DNA of 64,000 nucleotides, taken from contig SSBO01000008.1 of NCBI GenBank assembly GCA_005281725.1, positions 5,008,011 to 5,072,010 on the forward strand, written 5' to 3'. How positions within the stretch are numbered: the first letter of the stretch is position 1; each line of letters begins with the position of its first letter. A program made the translations under genes and the position numbers. The notes beneath the pieces are model-generated. The model had not been told where the DNA came from and did no database searches. It saw nothing but the letters and a program-made list of their open reading frames with translations. Shown here one piece after another: positions 1 through 13,400 of the stretch. This DNA comes from Wuchereria bancrofti. Its lineage: Eukaryota > Nematoda > Chromadorea > Rhabditida > Onchocercidae.

Positions 1-139
1 CAAAGAAGTAAATGAAATTACATGCGAAAAAATTTTTGTTTTAAAACCGGCCTTTTCTTTTTTTTTCTTTCTTTTTTCTATGAAAACAAGAAGAGAAAGA
101 GAGAGAGAGAGAAAGGGAGAGAAAAAAAAAACTTTAAAG

Positions 140-3100
140 GTACTTTGGGTGGAGCAACAACGAATTCACAAACGTTTTAAGCGTGATTATAGCATTGAAA
201 CTTCTATTGCAACTCTTAATGATACCAATTATAACAACAAAATTTTTTTCAATGATCCATTCTGGTCTCAACAATGGAATTTGGTTATAATTTTTTTTAT
301 TTTATGTTTTATTTAATATTTTAATTAATTTGTGTCTAATGATGAATTGATTTTTGAAAAGTTTTGGCATGTAATATGGGAAAAGGAAAGATCTAAAGAA
401 AAAGAAAGTTTTTATGAAGGAATCAATTTGTAATAATTTAAAAATTAATATCATATGATAAATTTTGTTTATGTGAATTTTCATTTTATAATTAAGCTAT
501 ATGAAGTAGTGAACATTTCATTTAAATTAATTTTCTTCAATTTAACAAATTTCCCTACTGTAATAAGTGGAAAAAAAGAAAAGAAAAATAAATAATGATT
601 AAATATTAGATTGATAATTGAAATTAAATAAGACTTACAATTCTGATTCATATCCAAAATTAATTAAAATTTAAACTGAAGATTAATTGATCTATAAAAA
701 TGCGACAGTTCTGCGAGTTAAAATTTGCAGAGTAATGAAATAATTCAGAAAAGCTCAAGGACTATAAATGGTCAACCAATCAGTATGCATGTGATAAAAG
801 CCTGGGAACTTGGTTATACCGGGAAAGGTGTCGTTGTGACAATACTGGTCAAAAATTTAATCATTAAAAATCTTTCAAATGTTTCGCAGCGAATTTAATT
901 ATTATCATATATTTCAATTAAAACTACTATCTAAAACCTATATTATTACTTCAAAAATAATTCAATAAAACTGATGGAATTATCAGAATTGCATTATACT
1001 CCATTAATTATATTATTCTGATAATATATGTTTCAATTAGCTGATAAGCAAATATTAATCGAAGATTTAATTAAAACTTGGTGCATACAACTTTGACATT
1101 ATCAGAAGATGCAAATTTCGTATTCAGTTATCCGTAATTAATTAATTAGCTTGTTTATAACATTCAAATCTATGACAGTATTTGTGGTAACATTGATAGA
1201 TTGAAAATAAATATTAAAATTTAGAAATGAATTGATAATTTTCTTATTTTAGGACGATGGTATGCAGCATAATCATACAGATATTATTCGTAACTATGTT
1301 TGTTTTTAATACTTTATCAGTTTTTAAAAATTAGCAAATAATTTTAAAAAATTGAGATAAATAATTTAAATTTGAAAAGGCAAAAAAAGGAAGATTTTCC
1401 ACACTGCTGAGAATTTATTTATGCTAGCTAAATTTCAAATGATAATAATTTTTTATTTTATTTTTTCAGGATCCTCATGCCTCATACGATTTAAATGATA
1501 ATGATCCTGATCCAATGCCAAAATTTAACAAAATGAATAGGTATTTGTTGGTTAAATGAATGAATATAATAGCATTGAATATTAGACGAAGAAAAAAATA
1601 ATTTTGTGCTAAAAAAATTTTTTTCTAAATTATTTTTATTAAGCTTATTGAACGATTTACTAAATATTAATAACTAGTTAACGAATTTTTAGACATGGCA
1701 CTCGATGTGCTGGTGAAATTGTAATGACACCAAATAATTCATTTTGTGGTGTTGGCATAGCATATAATGCTAAAATAGGCGGTATTTTTTCTATATTATT
1801 TACACGAATAATTTATTTTATTTACTTATTGATGAATTGATATGATAATATTGATAATTATTCTAATTGATCCATTAAATATCTGTTGTTAGTTTACTTT
1901 AAAAGTTAGTTTATTTTTTAACAAAATTAATTTTGGTTTATTTTTCTTTTTTTTAGCAAGTTTAATTATTACTTTTTTTCTCTTTTTATATATGAATTTT
2001 TGTTAGCAATTTCTATTTATGCGTTATTTTGCAGGCATACGAATGTTAGATGGTAAAATTACAGATCGAATTGAAGCAGAAGCTTTAAATTATAATATTA
2101 ATTATATTGATATTTTTTCTGCTAGTTGGGGACCAATGGATGATGGTAAAACAGTTGAAGGTCCTGGACGATTAACACAAAAAGCAATTTTAAAAGGCAT
2201 TCAACAAGTAATTGAAGAATTTTTTACAAAAATGAAGGAAATACTTATCAAAATTACATGATATGATAATAAAACATTTGATCTTTTTTTTTTTTCAAAT
2301 ATTTTCAGATTATTTTTTTACGAACAGTTAAAAATAGTTTTTTTTTTTTTAAATAGCTTTTTTTTGCTTGTTAAATTTAAAACTTTCTTTTTTCTTTTTT
2401 TATAGGGTCGAAATGGTAAAGGTGTCATCTATGTTTGGGCATCAGGTAATGGCGGTATGCAAGATGATGATTGCAGCTGTGATGGTTACATGGACAGTAT
2501 TTATACATTATCAGTTTCAAGTGTAACTGAAGATGGTACCTCACCGTGGTACGCTGAAAAATGTGCTGCTACGTTGACATCAACATTTTCAACTGATCAT
2601 TATGACAAACAAATGATCGTAAGTTGATCAGAAGCAATATATGCGTTGTTGTTTTTATTGTGGTTGTTTATTGCTGTTGTTGTGTTGTTTGTTGTTTGTT
2701 GTTGTTTGTTGCTATTATTCGTTGTTGTCGTTTGTCGTTTGTTGCTATGTATTTGAAATTTAATTTATAGCATGAATAGTTGTGCTAAAATTTTGTAGTT
2801 TTTTTTTTTATTCTTTCTAGGCAACAACTGATATAGAAAATAAATGTACTGGAACATTTGCCGGAACATCAGCATCAGCTCCAATGGCTGCAGCAATTAT
2901 AGCTCTGGGCTTAGATGCAAAGTTTGTTAAATTTTTAAATTACTTTTAATTAGCCATAATTAACTTTAGTTATTTACTTCCTTAATATTTAATAAACGTT
3001 CGTTCATATATTGGTTAATTAATAACAATTTAAACTTACATGAAATAAAACAAAGTAATTTTCATCGCTATTAAAACGAGATTTTTTTCTCTCTGCGGAA

Positions 3101-4920
3101 AAGTTATTATTTGAAGTTTTTTCAACGTATGTTGCATTACGATATATTAAAAGATTAAATGCGCTAAATTTGAATACTAAATGTATGAATGCTGAAAACT
3201 GCTAATGAAAAGTAAATAGTCTCAAAAATTAAAAGCAAAAAAAAAAGGTAGCAAATTATGTATCACAAATATTACAGTTTCAAACTTTATCTTTCTTATA
3301 CCTATCAAATCAGACTTATTGCATATATTAAATTTAAAGCATTAGATGAATTAAAGTTTTAAATTAGTAGTTAAAAAACAAAATAATAAATACAGTCCAT
3401 CATTAACATGGCGTGATGTACAACATATTACTGTTTGGACATCAGATCCTATACCATTGCTAAATATTAACAATGGATGGAATAAAAATGCTCGAGGATT
3501 ATTGGTAAATTCACATTTTGGATTTGGTATGATTAAAAAATTTTATTTTAAATAAAATAAAGCACTAAAATGCTTTTCCATTCAATTATAGCTACAAAAA
3601 AAAAAACAAAATTTGATTTGTCAAAATTAAATTATTAATATTTCAAAATTTTCAATAGGATTAATGGACGCAAGCGCATTTGTCACAGTAGCAAAAACAT
3701 GGAAAAATGTACCAGCGCAACGTGCTTGTGCCACCATTTTTCCAACTTTTCCAAAACGGTAAAAGGTTTTTTAGCAAATAATCTATTTTTCAATTACTGC
3801 AGTTATACCTTTAAAGTTTTGAATATTTACAGTAAGATATTACAACAAGAAATTAGAATTAAACTATTATGCTGTACCTTTTTTTTCAATTTTACACTAC
3901 TTTTTTTGATTTTTTTTTTTTTTTAAAGGTTATTAACAATTATTTAGTGAAATAAATGACAAAAGTGTAACTGTTATCAAATTTCAAACTGATGGTTGTA
4001 TGGGACAAAAAAATGAAATAAATTTTTTGGAACATATACAATTGGTATTAGACGCATATTATCCCATACGTGGACATCTTTCCATTTTGATTATTTCTCC
4101 AAAAGGTTAAAATTTTTTGTATTTCTTGAATTAAAAAAAAAAAAATCTGATGAGTTTTATTAAAAAAAATTGTTCATTTTTTAGGTACCAAAACTGAACT
4201 TCTTTCTGTTCGTCGAAGAGATAAATCATCAGCTGGTTTTCAACATTGGCCATTTATGTCGGTGCATACTTGGGGTGAGAATCCACGTGGAATATGGCAA
4301 TTACATATTGAGGACAAGGTTAATTGGCTAAATTTATTACTAAATTTATCATTGTATTATGATAATAGTGCAGGATTATTGATCTTTTAAAAACGATCTT
4401 TGATTTGAAACAAAAAAAGAAAGAAAAAGATGAAAAAGCGTTTAAATTTAGGCTGTCTGCAAATTAAGCTAACTCAGTTACATTCATTTGAAATTGTCAA
4501 CAAAATTAATCAGGAAGCTAAGGAGACTTGTTAATTATTAACTGACAGACTTTTTATGTTGAAAGATTTCAAAAAAAAAAAAAATGGTTTAATTCCCTAA
4601 AATTCTTTGTCTATCTTGATAATATTGATTAAGTAATAGATTTTTAACTATTAGAAACTAACAACAAAAAGGAAGCCAATCATTAGTGAAATGAATTTAT
4701 CTCATAAATCTTGCTTCACTTATCAAATTTAAATTTGAACTTTAAAATATTAAAGAGTATGGCAAATAAAGCAATGACAGGTATTGTCAACAATATCACG
4801 CTTATAATTTATGGTACTAAAGAAGAACCAAAACATTATAAAGAAATAAAACGTTATAGAGGAAAAAATGAGGCAATTATTGGAAAACAATTATTAAATT
4901 CGAATGTGAATAATTACTAA
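140..4920 (+). CDS. Kexin/furin-type proprotein convertase (S8B), 5' partial
   Basis: Calcium-dependent serine endoprotease of the secretory pathway that cuts precursors after dibasic sites. Exons: 140-283, 731-847, 1253-1297, 1470-1540, 1693-1781, 2035-2207, 2406-2618, 2821-2921, 3396-3526, 3659-3758, 3948-4105, 4185-4318, 4756-4920. The frame is continuous over 546 residues. Exon 140-283 holds the end of the prodomain with a basic cleavage site (HKRFKRD), then [11 protein letters not shown]. The catalytic residues are all visible: Asp in ILDDG, His in RHGTRCAGE, oxyanion Asn in WASGNGG and Ser in GTSASAP (codon 2869-2871). A P domain follows (WRDVQH to NITLIIYGT). There is no Cys-rich tail or membrane segment, so it should be soluble. 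Asn in the oxyanion hole argues against PC2/EGL-3; the short tail suggests an AEX-5-like enzyme, but KPC-1 or BLI-4 relatives are not excluded. The signal peptide and most of the prodomain lie left of the window. Confidence 0.9.
2640..2745. repeat. GTT/GTTT simple repeat in convertase intron
   Basis: Imperfect run of gttgtt, gtttgtt and tgtcgtt units in the intron after the exon ending at 2618. No coding or conserved signal is visible; it is ordinary intronic simple sequence. Confidence 0.7.
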
Positions 4921-5045
4921 ATTTGGATGTAAGTAATTGCTGAACTTAAATGTAATTAATTATTAAATTCGAATGTGAATAATTACTAAGTTTGGATGTG
5001 AGTAATTGCTGAACTTAAATGTAATTAATTATTAAATTCGAATAT
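4891..5045. repeat. 69-bp tandem repeat overlapping the convertase stop codon
   Basis: Two full copies of a 69-bp unit start at 4891 and 4960, and a third partial copy starts at 5029. Each begins ttattaaattcgaatgtgaa. The first copy holds the last codons and the TAA stop (4918-4920) of the convertase, so the extreme C-terminus (LLNSNVNNY) is repeat-encoded. Copies one and two differ at only a few positions, which indicates recent expansion. Confidence 0.85.
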
Positions 5046-5629
5046 AAGCTATTTTCACTAATTTTTTCATCTTTTTCCAAATTGTTAACAGATTTTCTAA
5101 ATAGAAACCATTTTTTTTTGTAAATTTTAGATATTTTTTAAATTCAATCTACATTTATTACGAGATTTTGACACGAATGATTTTATGAGAGATGGAAAGC
5201 ATTGTTAAACGATAATACAGAAATATTTTATGAAATTTCAGATTTCACTGATGATATTCATCAGTAATAATTAATAAAAATAAGAAACGAATAAATGGCT
5301 AGAATTATGTGATATGATAAGATTTTTAGATCAAGTTAACATGATATGTATATATTTTTTCAATATTATAGTTAAATTAATGTGCATTGTTGAATAATCA
5401 TTATCAGTAATTTAATTATGATATAACTGATTAATGTATGAAATCAATGCCAACAACTTAATTGTCATATATTGATTTTGATATATGAAATCATTATCAA
5501 TAATTTAGTTATCGTATTAATTGTTGCATTAAAGCTATAACTTAATTATCATAATTGATTAATATATGAACTTTTGTTTCTTTTGAATAATTGTCTTTTT
5601 TCTTGCAGCAATGAGATAAGTGTCAAAGT
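5046..5629. other. AT-rich spacer, nothing recognised
   Basis: Spacer between the two repeats downstream of the convertase. It contains loosely recurring phrases such as atatatgaaatcattatcaataattta, but no reading frame or splice pattern I can support. It probably includes the convertase 3' UTR. Confidence 0.5.
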
Positions 5630-5954
5630 AACGAAAGTGTTCACGTCTAAAAAGCGCGAAAGTGTTCACGTCTAAAAAGCACGAAGTTGTTCACGTCTAA
5701 AAAGCGCGAAAGTGTTCACGTCTAAAAAGCACGAAGTTGTTCACGTCTAAAAAGCACGAAATTGTTTACGTCTAAAAAGCACGAAATTGTTCACGTCTAA
5801 AAAGCACGAAATTGTTTACGTCTAAAAAGCACGAAATTGTTCACGTCTAAAAAGCACGAAATTGTTTACGTCTAAAAAGCACGAAAGTGTTTACGTCTAG
5901 AAAGCACGAAAGTGTTTACGTCTAAAAAGCACGAAAGTATTCGCATCTAAAAAG
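5630..5954. repeat. 25-bp minisatellite, 13 units
   Basis: Thirteen consecutive 25-bp units of the form cacgaaattgttcacgtc followed by taaaaag, starting at 5630. Two more degenerate units continue to about 6010. Seven units carry ttcacgtc, five carry tttacgtc and the last carries tcgcatc. Units 2-5 alternate cgcgaaagtg and cacgaagttg, and units 6-10 alternate tttacg and ttcacg, so part of the array has a 50-bp higher-order period. It lies between the convertase and mks-6 and is noticeably richer in CG dinucleotides than its surroundings. Confidence 0.95.
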
Positions 5955-6010
5955 TACGAAAGTATTGGTTCACGTTTTAAGACATAAAAGTATTTAAGTG
6001 TCAAGACGCG

Positions 6011-7425
6011 AAAAGTAAAAGCTATTATGAAAAATGAGCTAAAATTATTTATAATTTGAAATTAGCCTCAAACAAAAATAATATTCCAATAACTATTTCC
6101 TTTCATGTTTTATATTCAAAAAAAAAAGAGAGAGAACTTTAAATAAATTATTTGTATTCCACTTTATTCATTGTTACTTAGTTAAATTACTTAAATTACA
6201 AATGAAAATTAATAGCATAAATCTGAATTGAATTCTTGAAGAATATTTAATTACTAATATATCGTTGTCAATAGCAACCAATCGTATGTCATTTAGCACT
6301 CATCGATTTGCTCAATTTCTCATCACTAATTTATATTTTTACCTAATACTACTTGGAATTTACTTGATGCAATTGCTAGTAACAGTTTCTATTTTGTGGG
6401 GAAAAAAAAAGATTCGAATGATAATTATATTTTATAGTCATTAAAGAAAATGATCATATATTATCAGAACTTTGTTAATACTTAGCACTTAATCATTCAA
6501 AATGATAAAACATTAATTTTTATAATTTTATTTATTGTATAATTAAATTTGTGCAGTTTTTCACATTTTTTACTTTTTTTTTTACTCCAGTATTTTGAAT
6601 TACAATTAATAAAATACATTCTTTTTCAACATTCTACCAAGAAGAAAGGATACTTCCCCCTTTTTTTTTAGAACTTAAAAGTTTATTACCAAATCTTCAT
6701 TCCCTCTCTTTCATCTACAAATGCATTTCTAATCTTTCTTCTAAGCCACGTTGTACGTTTTCATATATCAGTTCTGATATCATCAGATGAATCATGATCA
6801 TGTTTTCAAGATGTTGGTAGCAACTTTAGTGGTAGCAAACTATTCGTTACTAAATTTGGAAATACAATCATCGAAAGAGAATTTTGAAGTTGCAATTGCT
6901 GCAAAGCATGTAACTTACTTTGCGTGTGTGGTATGAAATTTACAACAAATGTGTGAAATGAATGCAAATATTTCAAACAAATCAAATGTCATCACATAAA
7001 AATCAAAAAAAAAAAAAAAGAAATACTAAAGTTAGCTTTGCAAATATCTAAAAAGTGCTATATTTAATAATTATTAATCTAATTGATATTGAAAAACTTA
7101 GCAAGTAAAATTATACCAAATAAATCAATAAGTACCTGGCAAATAGTTCGTAAAAATTCTTGGAGGAAAGATTACTTATAATAATATCTGAAAAGTTATT
7201 CGAATTTATACTTTCAATAATTGTTATTATCATTATTATTATTATCACTATTACTACTGTTATTGTTATTACTATTATTATCGTTATTATTATCATGTTA
7301 TTACTATTACTAATCAAATTTCAGATCTTTTTTAAGTCTTTAATTTTTTTTAATGTTTCATTTAGTTACTGTTAGATGTCTATTTCGTATTTTCAACATA
7401 ACTCTAATTTATTCATTGTTTTCAG
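6011..7425. other. Region upstream of mks-6
   Basis: Mostly AT-rich DNA. An open stretch of 42 codons starts at ATG 6811 (MLVATLVVANYSLL...) and ends near 6938; it could be a leader exon or chance. An ATT/ATC/GTT simple repeat at 7205-7310 is open on both strands as Ile/Val-rich nonsense. Promoter elements are not recognisable. A good acceptor (ttgttttcag) ends at 7425, just before the first mks-6 coding sequence. Confidence 0.4.
7205..7310. repeat. ATT/ATC trinucleotide microsatellite
   Basis: Run of tta, tca and gtta triplets just upstream of mks-6. The hydrophobic reading frames it creates on both strands are artefacts of the triplet repeat. Confidence 0.8.
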
Positions 7426-7454
7426 AATTAACACTGAAAATTCGAAAGAAATTA

Positions 7455-10400
7455 ATGGAAAAAAAGGAAATGGAAATAATCGAAGAATTGCAAAATGATT
7501 GTGTGAAAAGCATTGATAAGAAATCAATAAAAGAAGACAGAAAAAAGATTATTGAAAAGCAACGAAATAGTTGGATGGAAGGCCTTGAAAATATCAATGA
7601 TAATTGTGATTTGGACCAAGAAATGAATCCAATAGCAACGGTTAGAATGGACAAATCTTAAGCTAGCACCATTTTAATGTGACAAAAATATTTCAACTCT
7701 TTTCTCTTCTTTCTTTTCTATCTCCTTTCTCTCTCTCTCTCTCTATCTTTCTCTCTCTGTCTCAAACTAAATTACAATGACATTATTTTAGACTAAGTTA
7801 GTCTTTCGTAGTAGTAATAATTCTTTTTCCCATTATGACTAGAACAATGTTTTATTATTTTATGTCTAAAATAACAATACAATGAAATAATTTTGAATTA
7901 TAATAACTCCACATGGAATAAAATAATTTTTCTTTAATTTAATTAAAAAAATCAAAAAAGAAAGGAAAAGTTGTTGTTGTTGTTGTTTATTTTTTTTCTT
8001 TTCAGCATGATGAATCATTTGATGACCATTCAAACATAAATCAAATTAACAGGTTCATTTTTTTTAAGTTGAAAAATTTTTCATTGTAGGAGGAAAAAAA
8101 AAAATGAACAAACAATTGATTTTCTATCCTTTTGATTGTATTAATTATTAATTAATGAGTTATTCCCATGTTAATTTCACTTTTAAATCTTTTTTGGAGA
8201 AAGAAATTGCAAAAAGACTGATTTTTCTAACTTTTCAATTTATTTTTTCGTTTTTTTTTTTTTTAAAAAGCATCACAATTACCATTTTTTTTTAAAGTAT
8301 TATCAATTAACTAATAAATATTTTAGCCTAGCAATTTCTTCTCAAGAATCTTTTGCATTTGGAAAAATTACTGGCTCATCCGTACCGGATAAACAAGCAA
8401 TACGTGAACGAATAAGGCAAAAAATAGCACAAGAAATGAGCGAGAAACGTGATACAGCAAAATTAAATAAACGGTTGCAACGTCAACAACGTAATAAGTT
8501 AACGTTGCAAGATTCGTTAGGAAGTCTTAATGAAATGAATCAAGAAGAACTCGATAGACAAATTGAACATTCCATGAAGGTTTTCTCGTTTTTATTAAAG
8601 TATATCAAAATTTTGATACTCTTTCATTTTAGAAAAAAAGAATTTTTTTATTGTTTTACTTAATTTTGTAATTAATTTTTCATTTTTTTAATTTATATTA
8701 CTATGCTTTTATTCATTTATAATTAAAAATTAAATTTAAAGCAATTTTTTTTGGTACAAAAATTACAATGATCAAATTGAATGTGTGTAAGTCATCTTTG
8801 ATTATTTTTATTGGTTGGAAAAAAGAAATCAAAAAATTTTTTTTGCATTATAATTAATTTTTAAACAATTTCAAAATTTTCTATTCTTTTTTATTTTATA
8901 CAGCTTGGAGAAAAATGTAAGGCTGATTGTGTACACTATTTACCATCGGATGATATTCAATATGAATTTGTAACCGGTCAATTCCAGAATGGTAATGAAG
9001 TGGAAATTAAACGGAAACAAATTCCTAAAGGTTTTCAAAAAATTGATATTCTCAGTTCTTGAAAATCGATAATTTACAATTTAATTTTATTTGATAATTT
9101 TAAAAAATATTTGCAATAAAACTTAATATTAATTCATTTCTTCTCTTTTTTCTTTTTTCACTTTATAATATACCTCGTAGTTTTTTTTTTCAGAAAAAAA
9201 TAAAATTAGCAAATAAAATTTGAAAAAACAAAATTTGTTCAATTAAATTTTATTTTTTATTTTTCTATTTTTTAAAATTTTGTATTATAAATAATTTACA
9301 TTTAGTTGTCTTTATGGCAGCACAGCCACAATCGCCTGAAGAAATTAAACAATTTGCAACACTGTGTTGTACTTATAATAAGCAATTTGATGTGACAATG
9401 TCACCAACTAATGAGGATGAAATGCAAAAGTAATAACTTTGTTTTCAAACAAATTTTAATTTTTGCAATAAAAATTTCATTCATTATATTTTTTTAAAAG
9501 TAATTACTATTAAATATTGAAAATAAAAAAATAAAAAATAAATTACTTCTAATGTTAGAAATAATTTATTAATTTCAGTATAACAACATTTAAGTCACAA
9601 AATTATGCATTATTAAAACAACGATTGGGCGAACATTTCATTAACGATGCTGGAATAGTATTGGGAAGCAATTTGAATTGTGATAAAATTCCCAAACGAG
9701 TAAATAATTATTGTATTTTATGCTAGAAAAATTTATGACTATGAAAATTTTTAGATATGTAAATTAATTAATTGTAATTTATATCTTTTTTTTCTTTTTT
9801 TGAGAAAACATAATGAATAAGAATGAGGAATTAGAGAAAAGGGAAAAAGAGAAATTGTAAAAATGTATGAAATATTTTTATTTGAAATTTAATATGAGTC
9901 AACTGAAATGAGCATTATAGATCATAAAATAATGAAAAATACAAATGAGCAATTTGATAATAATTATAAAAAATTTTCGAAGCACAATGCAATAGTTTCA
10001 ATTTCAAGTGAAAAATATTTTTTTTTTTTACTATTTCATACTCTTTTCAATAATTGATTTATCCAAAATAAGCGAAAAGTTGAGAAAAAATATAACTTTA
10101 TTCAATTTCAAACAATTTTAATTTCAGTTAATTAATTAACAAACATTTTTTTTCTATTCTTACTTTGACTTATTAGCTAATAGGTATGTTTTTTTTTAAT
10201 TTGATTGCTGTGAAAAAAATATGCACACTTAATTTTATTATATTAAATGATTGGCACATTTCGTCTTCTTTTTAATAATTTAATTGAGACAAAGAAATAC
10301 ATATAAAATTTTAATTAATTATAGCCGGAACGCTATGATAATGATAATCATCACAATTCATATCGATATTTTAAAGCTGAACAATGGCATAAAGCGCTTA

Positions 10401-13400
10401 ACCGTTTTAAACATCAAAATTTTGTGCAATTGGATATTGATTTAAATCGAATTGTTTTCAATTATCATTGGTTATTTGGACAAGAAAATTTGGTTATTAA
10501 AATTCTAATTAATTTATGAATAAGAATTAAGTGAAAAAGTGATAACATTATAGTAAATGTTGAAATTGTTTCATAATTTTTATTTGTATCATATTTAGTT
10601 GTAATTCTTTATAAATATTACTCAAATATAGCAACGTCACAAGTTTATATGATTGAATTGCAGTTATGCAGTACCATTCAAAATTTACATAAAATGCAAT
10701 CAATTCGAATGGAAGAAGCATTGAAATTATTGAAGGAAATTGAAATGGACGAAAAAAAATTACGTAAAAGAGAAATTTTACAAAAAGATGAAGAAGAAAA
10801 GTTAGAAAATATTTTCATTTTTGCAAAATTAATTTTATGTTTAATAACTTGTAATTTGAAATGAATAAATATATTTCTAAAGTAATTTAACTGCAAAAAT
10901 TCAGCAACTACTCTTAATTCAAATTTTTTATCGGAAATATTTAATATTAAAAATTATATTTCTGTAATTAATATATATTTAGTAATTCATATAAATAAAG
11001 TAAATTTCCTTATAAATGACAGTATATTATAATTTTTTCATTTTTTTTTGAAAATAGTTTCAGAATATTTTTTTTGCGCATAATATATGCATATTTTTAG
11101 CTTCTAATTGCGATTTTTTTTTCTTTTTTCTGAAAAAAAATTAATTTGAATATTTTTTAAAGAAACAAAATAAACTTGAGAAACAAAATAAATTTCATTA
11201 CAGTGCAGAATGTCGAATACGAGAATTATTGATTGATTTAGAGGAAAAGCAACAAAGTTATTTGGATTTAAGTGGTAAAATTGAAGAAAATTGGAAAAAA
11301 TTACAGAAATTACGACAAATACAAGGATATTCCACCACCAAATTAATGGTTCAAAAAGTTCCTTTTCCGCAGCAAAATGCCAAAACAGAAAGGTTCGAAT
11401 AATAATTTTAGATGTACAATACCGTGTCGTACATGCATTGATTATTAATTATATAGTAAAGCAATCATATGGTATATTTATTATTATTATTATCACTGTT
11501 GCCAATTATTATTATTACGATTATCTGTCGTTAATAATAATTATTATTGTTATTATTATTATTATGTTGATTGATTGATTAATTGACTGATATAAGTGAA
11601 TGCTTTTTATTTTATCAGTTTTTGCAGAAAGGAAACTGATGATCAGTCGGTAATAAATATTATGGAAAAGTTAAAATTATTTGATGAATTGCGGCATATT
11701 CCAGTTTATGTGTTAAGTGATAGCGATAATAATGAACGAAATAATCCAATACCCAAAGATGAAATTGATCGAATTAATCATTTGCAAAAATGCCGCTTAC
11801 AATTACAAATTGAATTTAACAATATTATTGTATGCAGAACATTGTATCGATCACTTGATAGTAACTTTCAGGCTTATTTTGGACAAATTTATAATTTACA
11901 GGTAAGCATTACAAAATTTATCTAACAAATAGGAATAAAAAAACAATGAATCTTCCTGAATTCTTTGCAATTTTTCATTTTAATTCTTAATTCATTTACT
12001 ACTCTTAATTTTATATTCATTTAATACCACAATTATTTTCAATAATTTCTTCGAAATATTAAGTAAATGTTAAATAAATTTTTGAGATATGTCAAGTATT
12101 ATTAAAAAGATAAATATAACGAATTAATGATAAATGCTTCAATAATTCAAATTTTTGCGATTTTCTATTTTATTTCTAAACAAATTCAAGAGAGAGAGAG
12201 GAAAAAAAAGCATAAAATTTAAAATGTTACTACCTTTTTTGCATTTATTATCTACTTACTATTTCAGGTACAAGAAATACCTAAATCTGTAACAATAACA
12301 ATTTTTGAGAAAGCACCAAAAATAGAAGCTCGTAAAATTGCAATTGTTGGTTTACCGTTGCCAGACGAAAATAATATTACAAATGAACGAAATATTCTGG
12401 TACCAGTTGAATTTGCTAGCGATTTAATCATAAATGGGTAATCATTTTTAATATTAATTTTTACTCAATTGATATATTAATTATCATCCTTACTTCGTTT
12501 TTTTTTTCATTAAAATTAATTAAGTCTAACATTTAATTATAGGATGTATAATAGTCTTGGCTCTGGTAATCATAGGCCATGTATAGCTGGTGAGTTATAC
12601 TGTAATGCAACATGGGCCAAGCAAAATGCATTAATAACAAATAAATTTCAACGACAATCAATAATTACACAACAACAACAGTACTCATCCACTGATAATG
12701 ATGCGAGTGATAATTTTGATTTGATACCTAAGGAAGTTCGATTATGCTCTGATGAAGAATTTGATAATGATATCAGGTGAATTTAATTTTAATTCAAATA
12801 TATAAATGAGAAATATAGAAAATCTAGAAAAAAAAATATATGTATTATATAATTATTTACGTAAATAAAATGCAAATGCTTAAAAATAAAATTATCACCA
12901 TTATTAATTTTTTTTTCTAATTTTTTAAAAGAAAAAAAGCATAAAAATTTTTTTTTTCAAGATAAATAATCAATTAAAAAAATACAAAAATGGTAGAAAT
13001 ATTGTTCCTTCTTCTACTTTTTTTTTGTTTGTTTTCTAGATTCAAAGCATTACAAATGCGCAATGAACAAAGAACAGGCGCTAAAAAACCAATTCCATTG
13101 TTGAATTCAGAAATTGAATATGATATGATTTCATCAAATCGTGTAATGAATCAACAAAATAATTACAAAACAAAAATTGATCGATATCGAAATATTGGAA
13201 ATCAATATGCCATTATGATAAGGTAATGAAATAATGTTATTGAATAATATAATTAGTGATATATCGTATTAAACATGGCTAACTAATAATCTTTTTATTT
13301 ATTATTATTATTATCATTATTATTATTGTTATTATTATTATTATCATTATTATTATTGTTATTATTATTTCTTCTTCTTTCAGGAATCGATTTTACGGAC

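Noticed and set aside
1..139. Arg/Glu-rich start at 80 as the convertase N-terminus
   Set aside because: The codons from 80 to 139 are a GA-rich simple repeat before an acceptor; the real exon begins at 140 and the true N-terminus lies upstream of the window.
7111..7375. Open frames on both strands rich in Ile, Val and Thr
   Set aside because: They are produced by an ATT/ATC triplet repeat, and overlapping antisense frames of the same kind are the mark of simple sequence.
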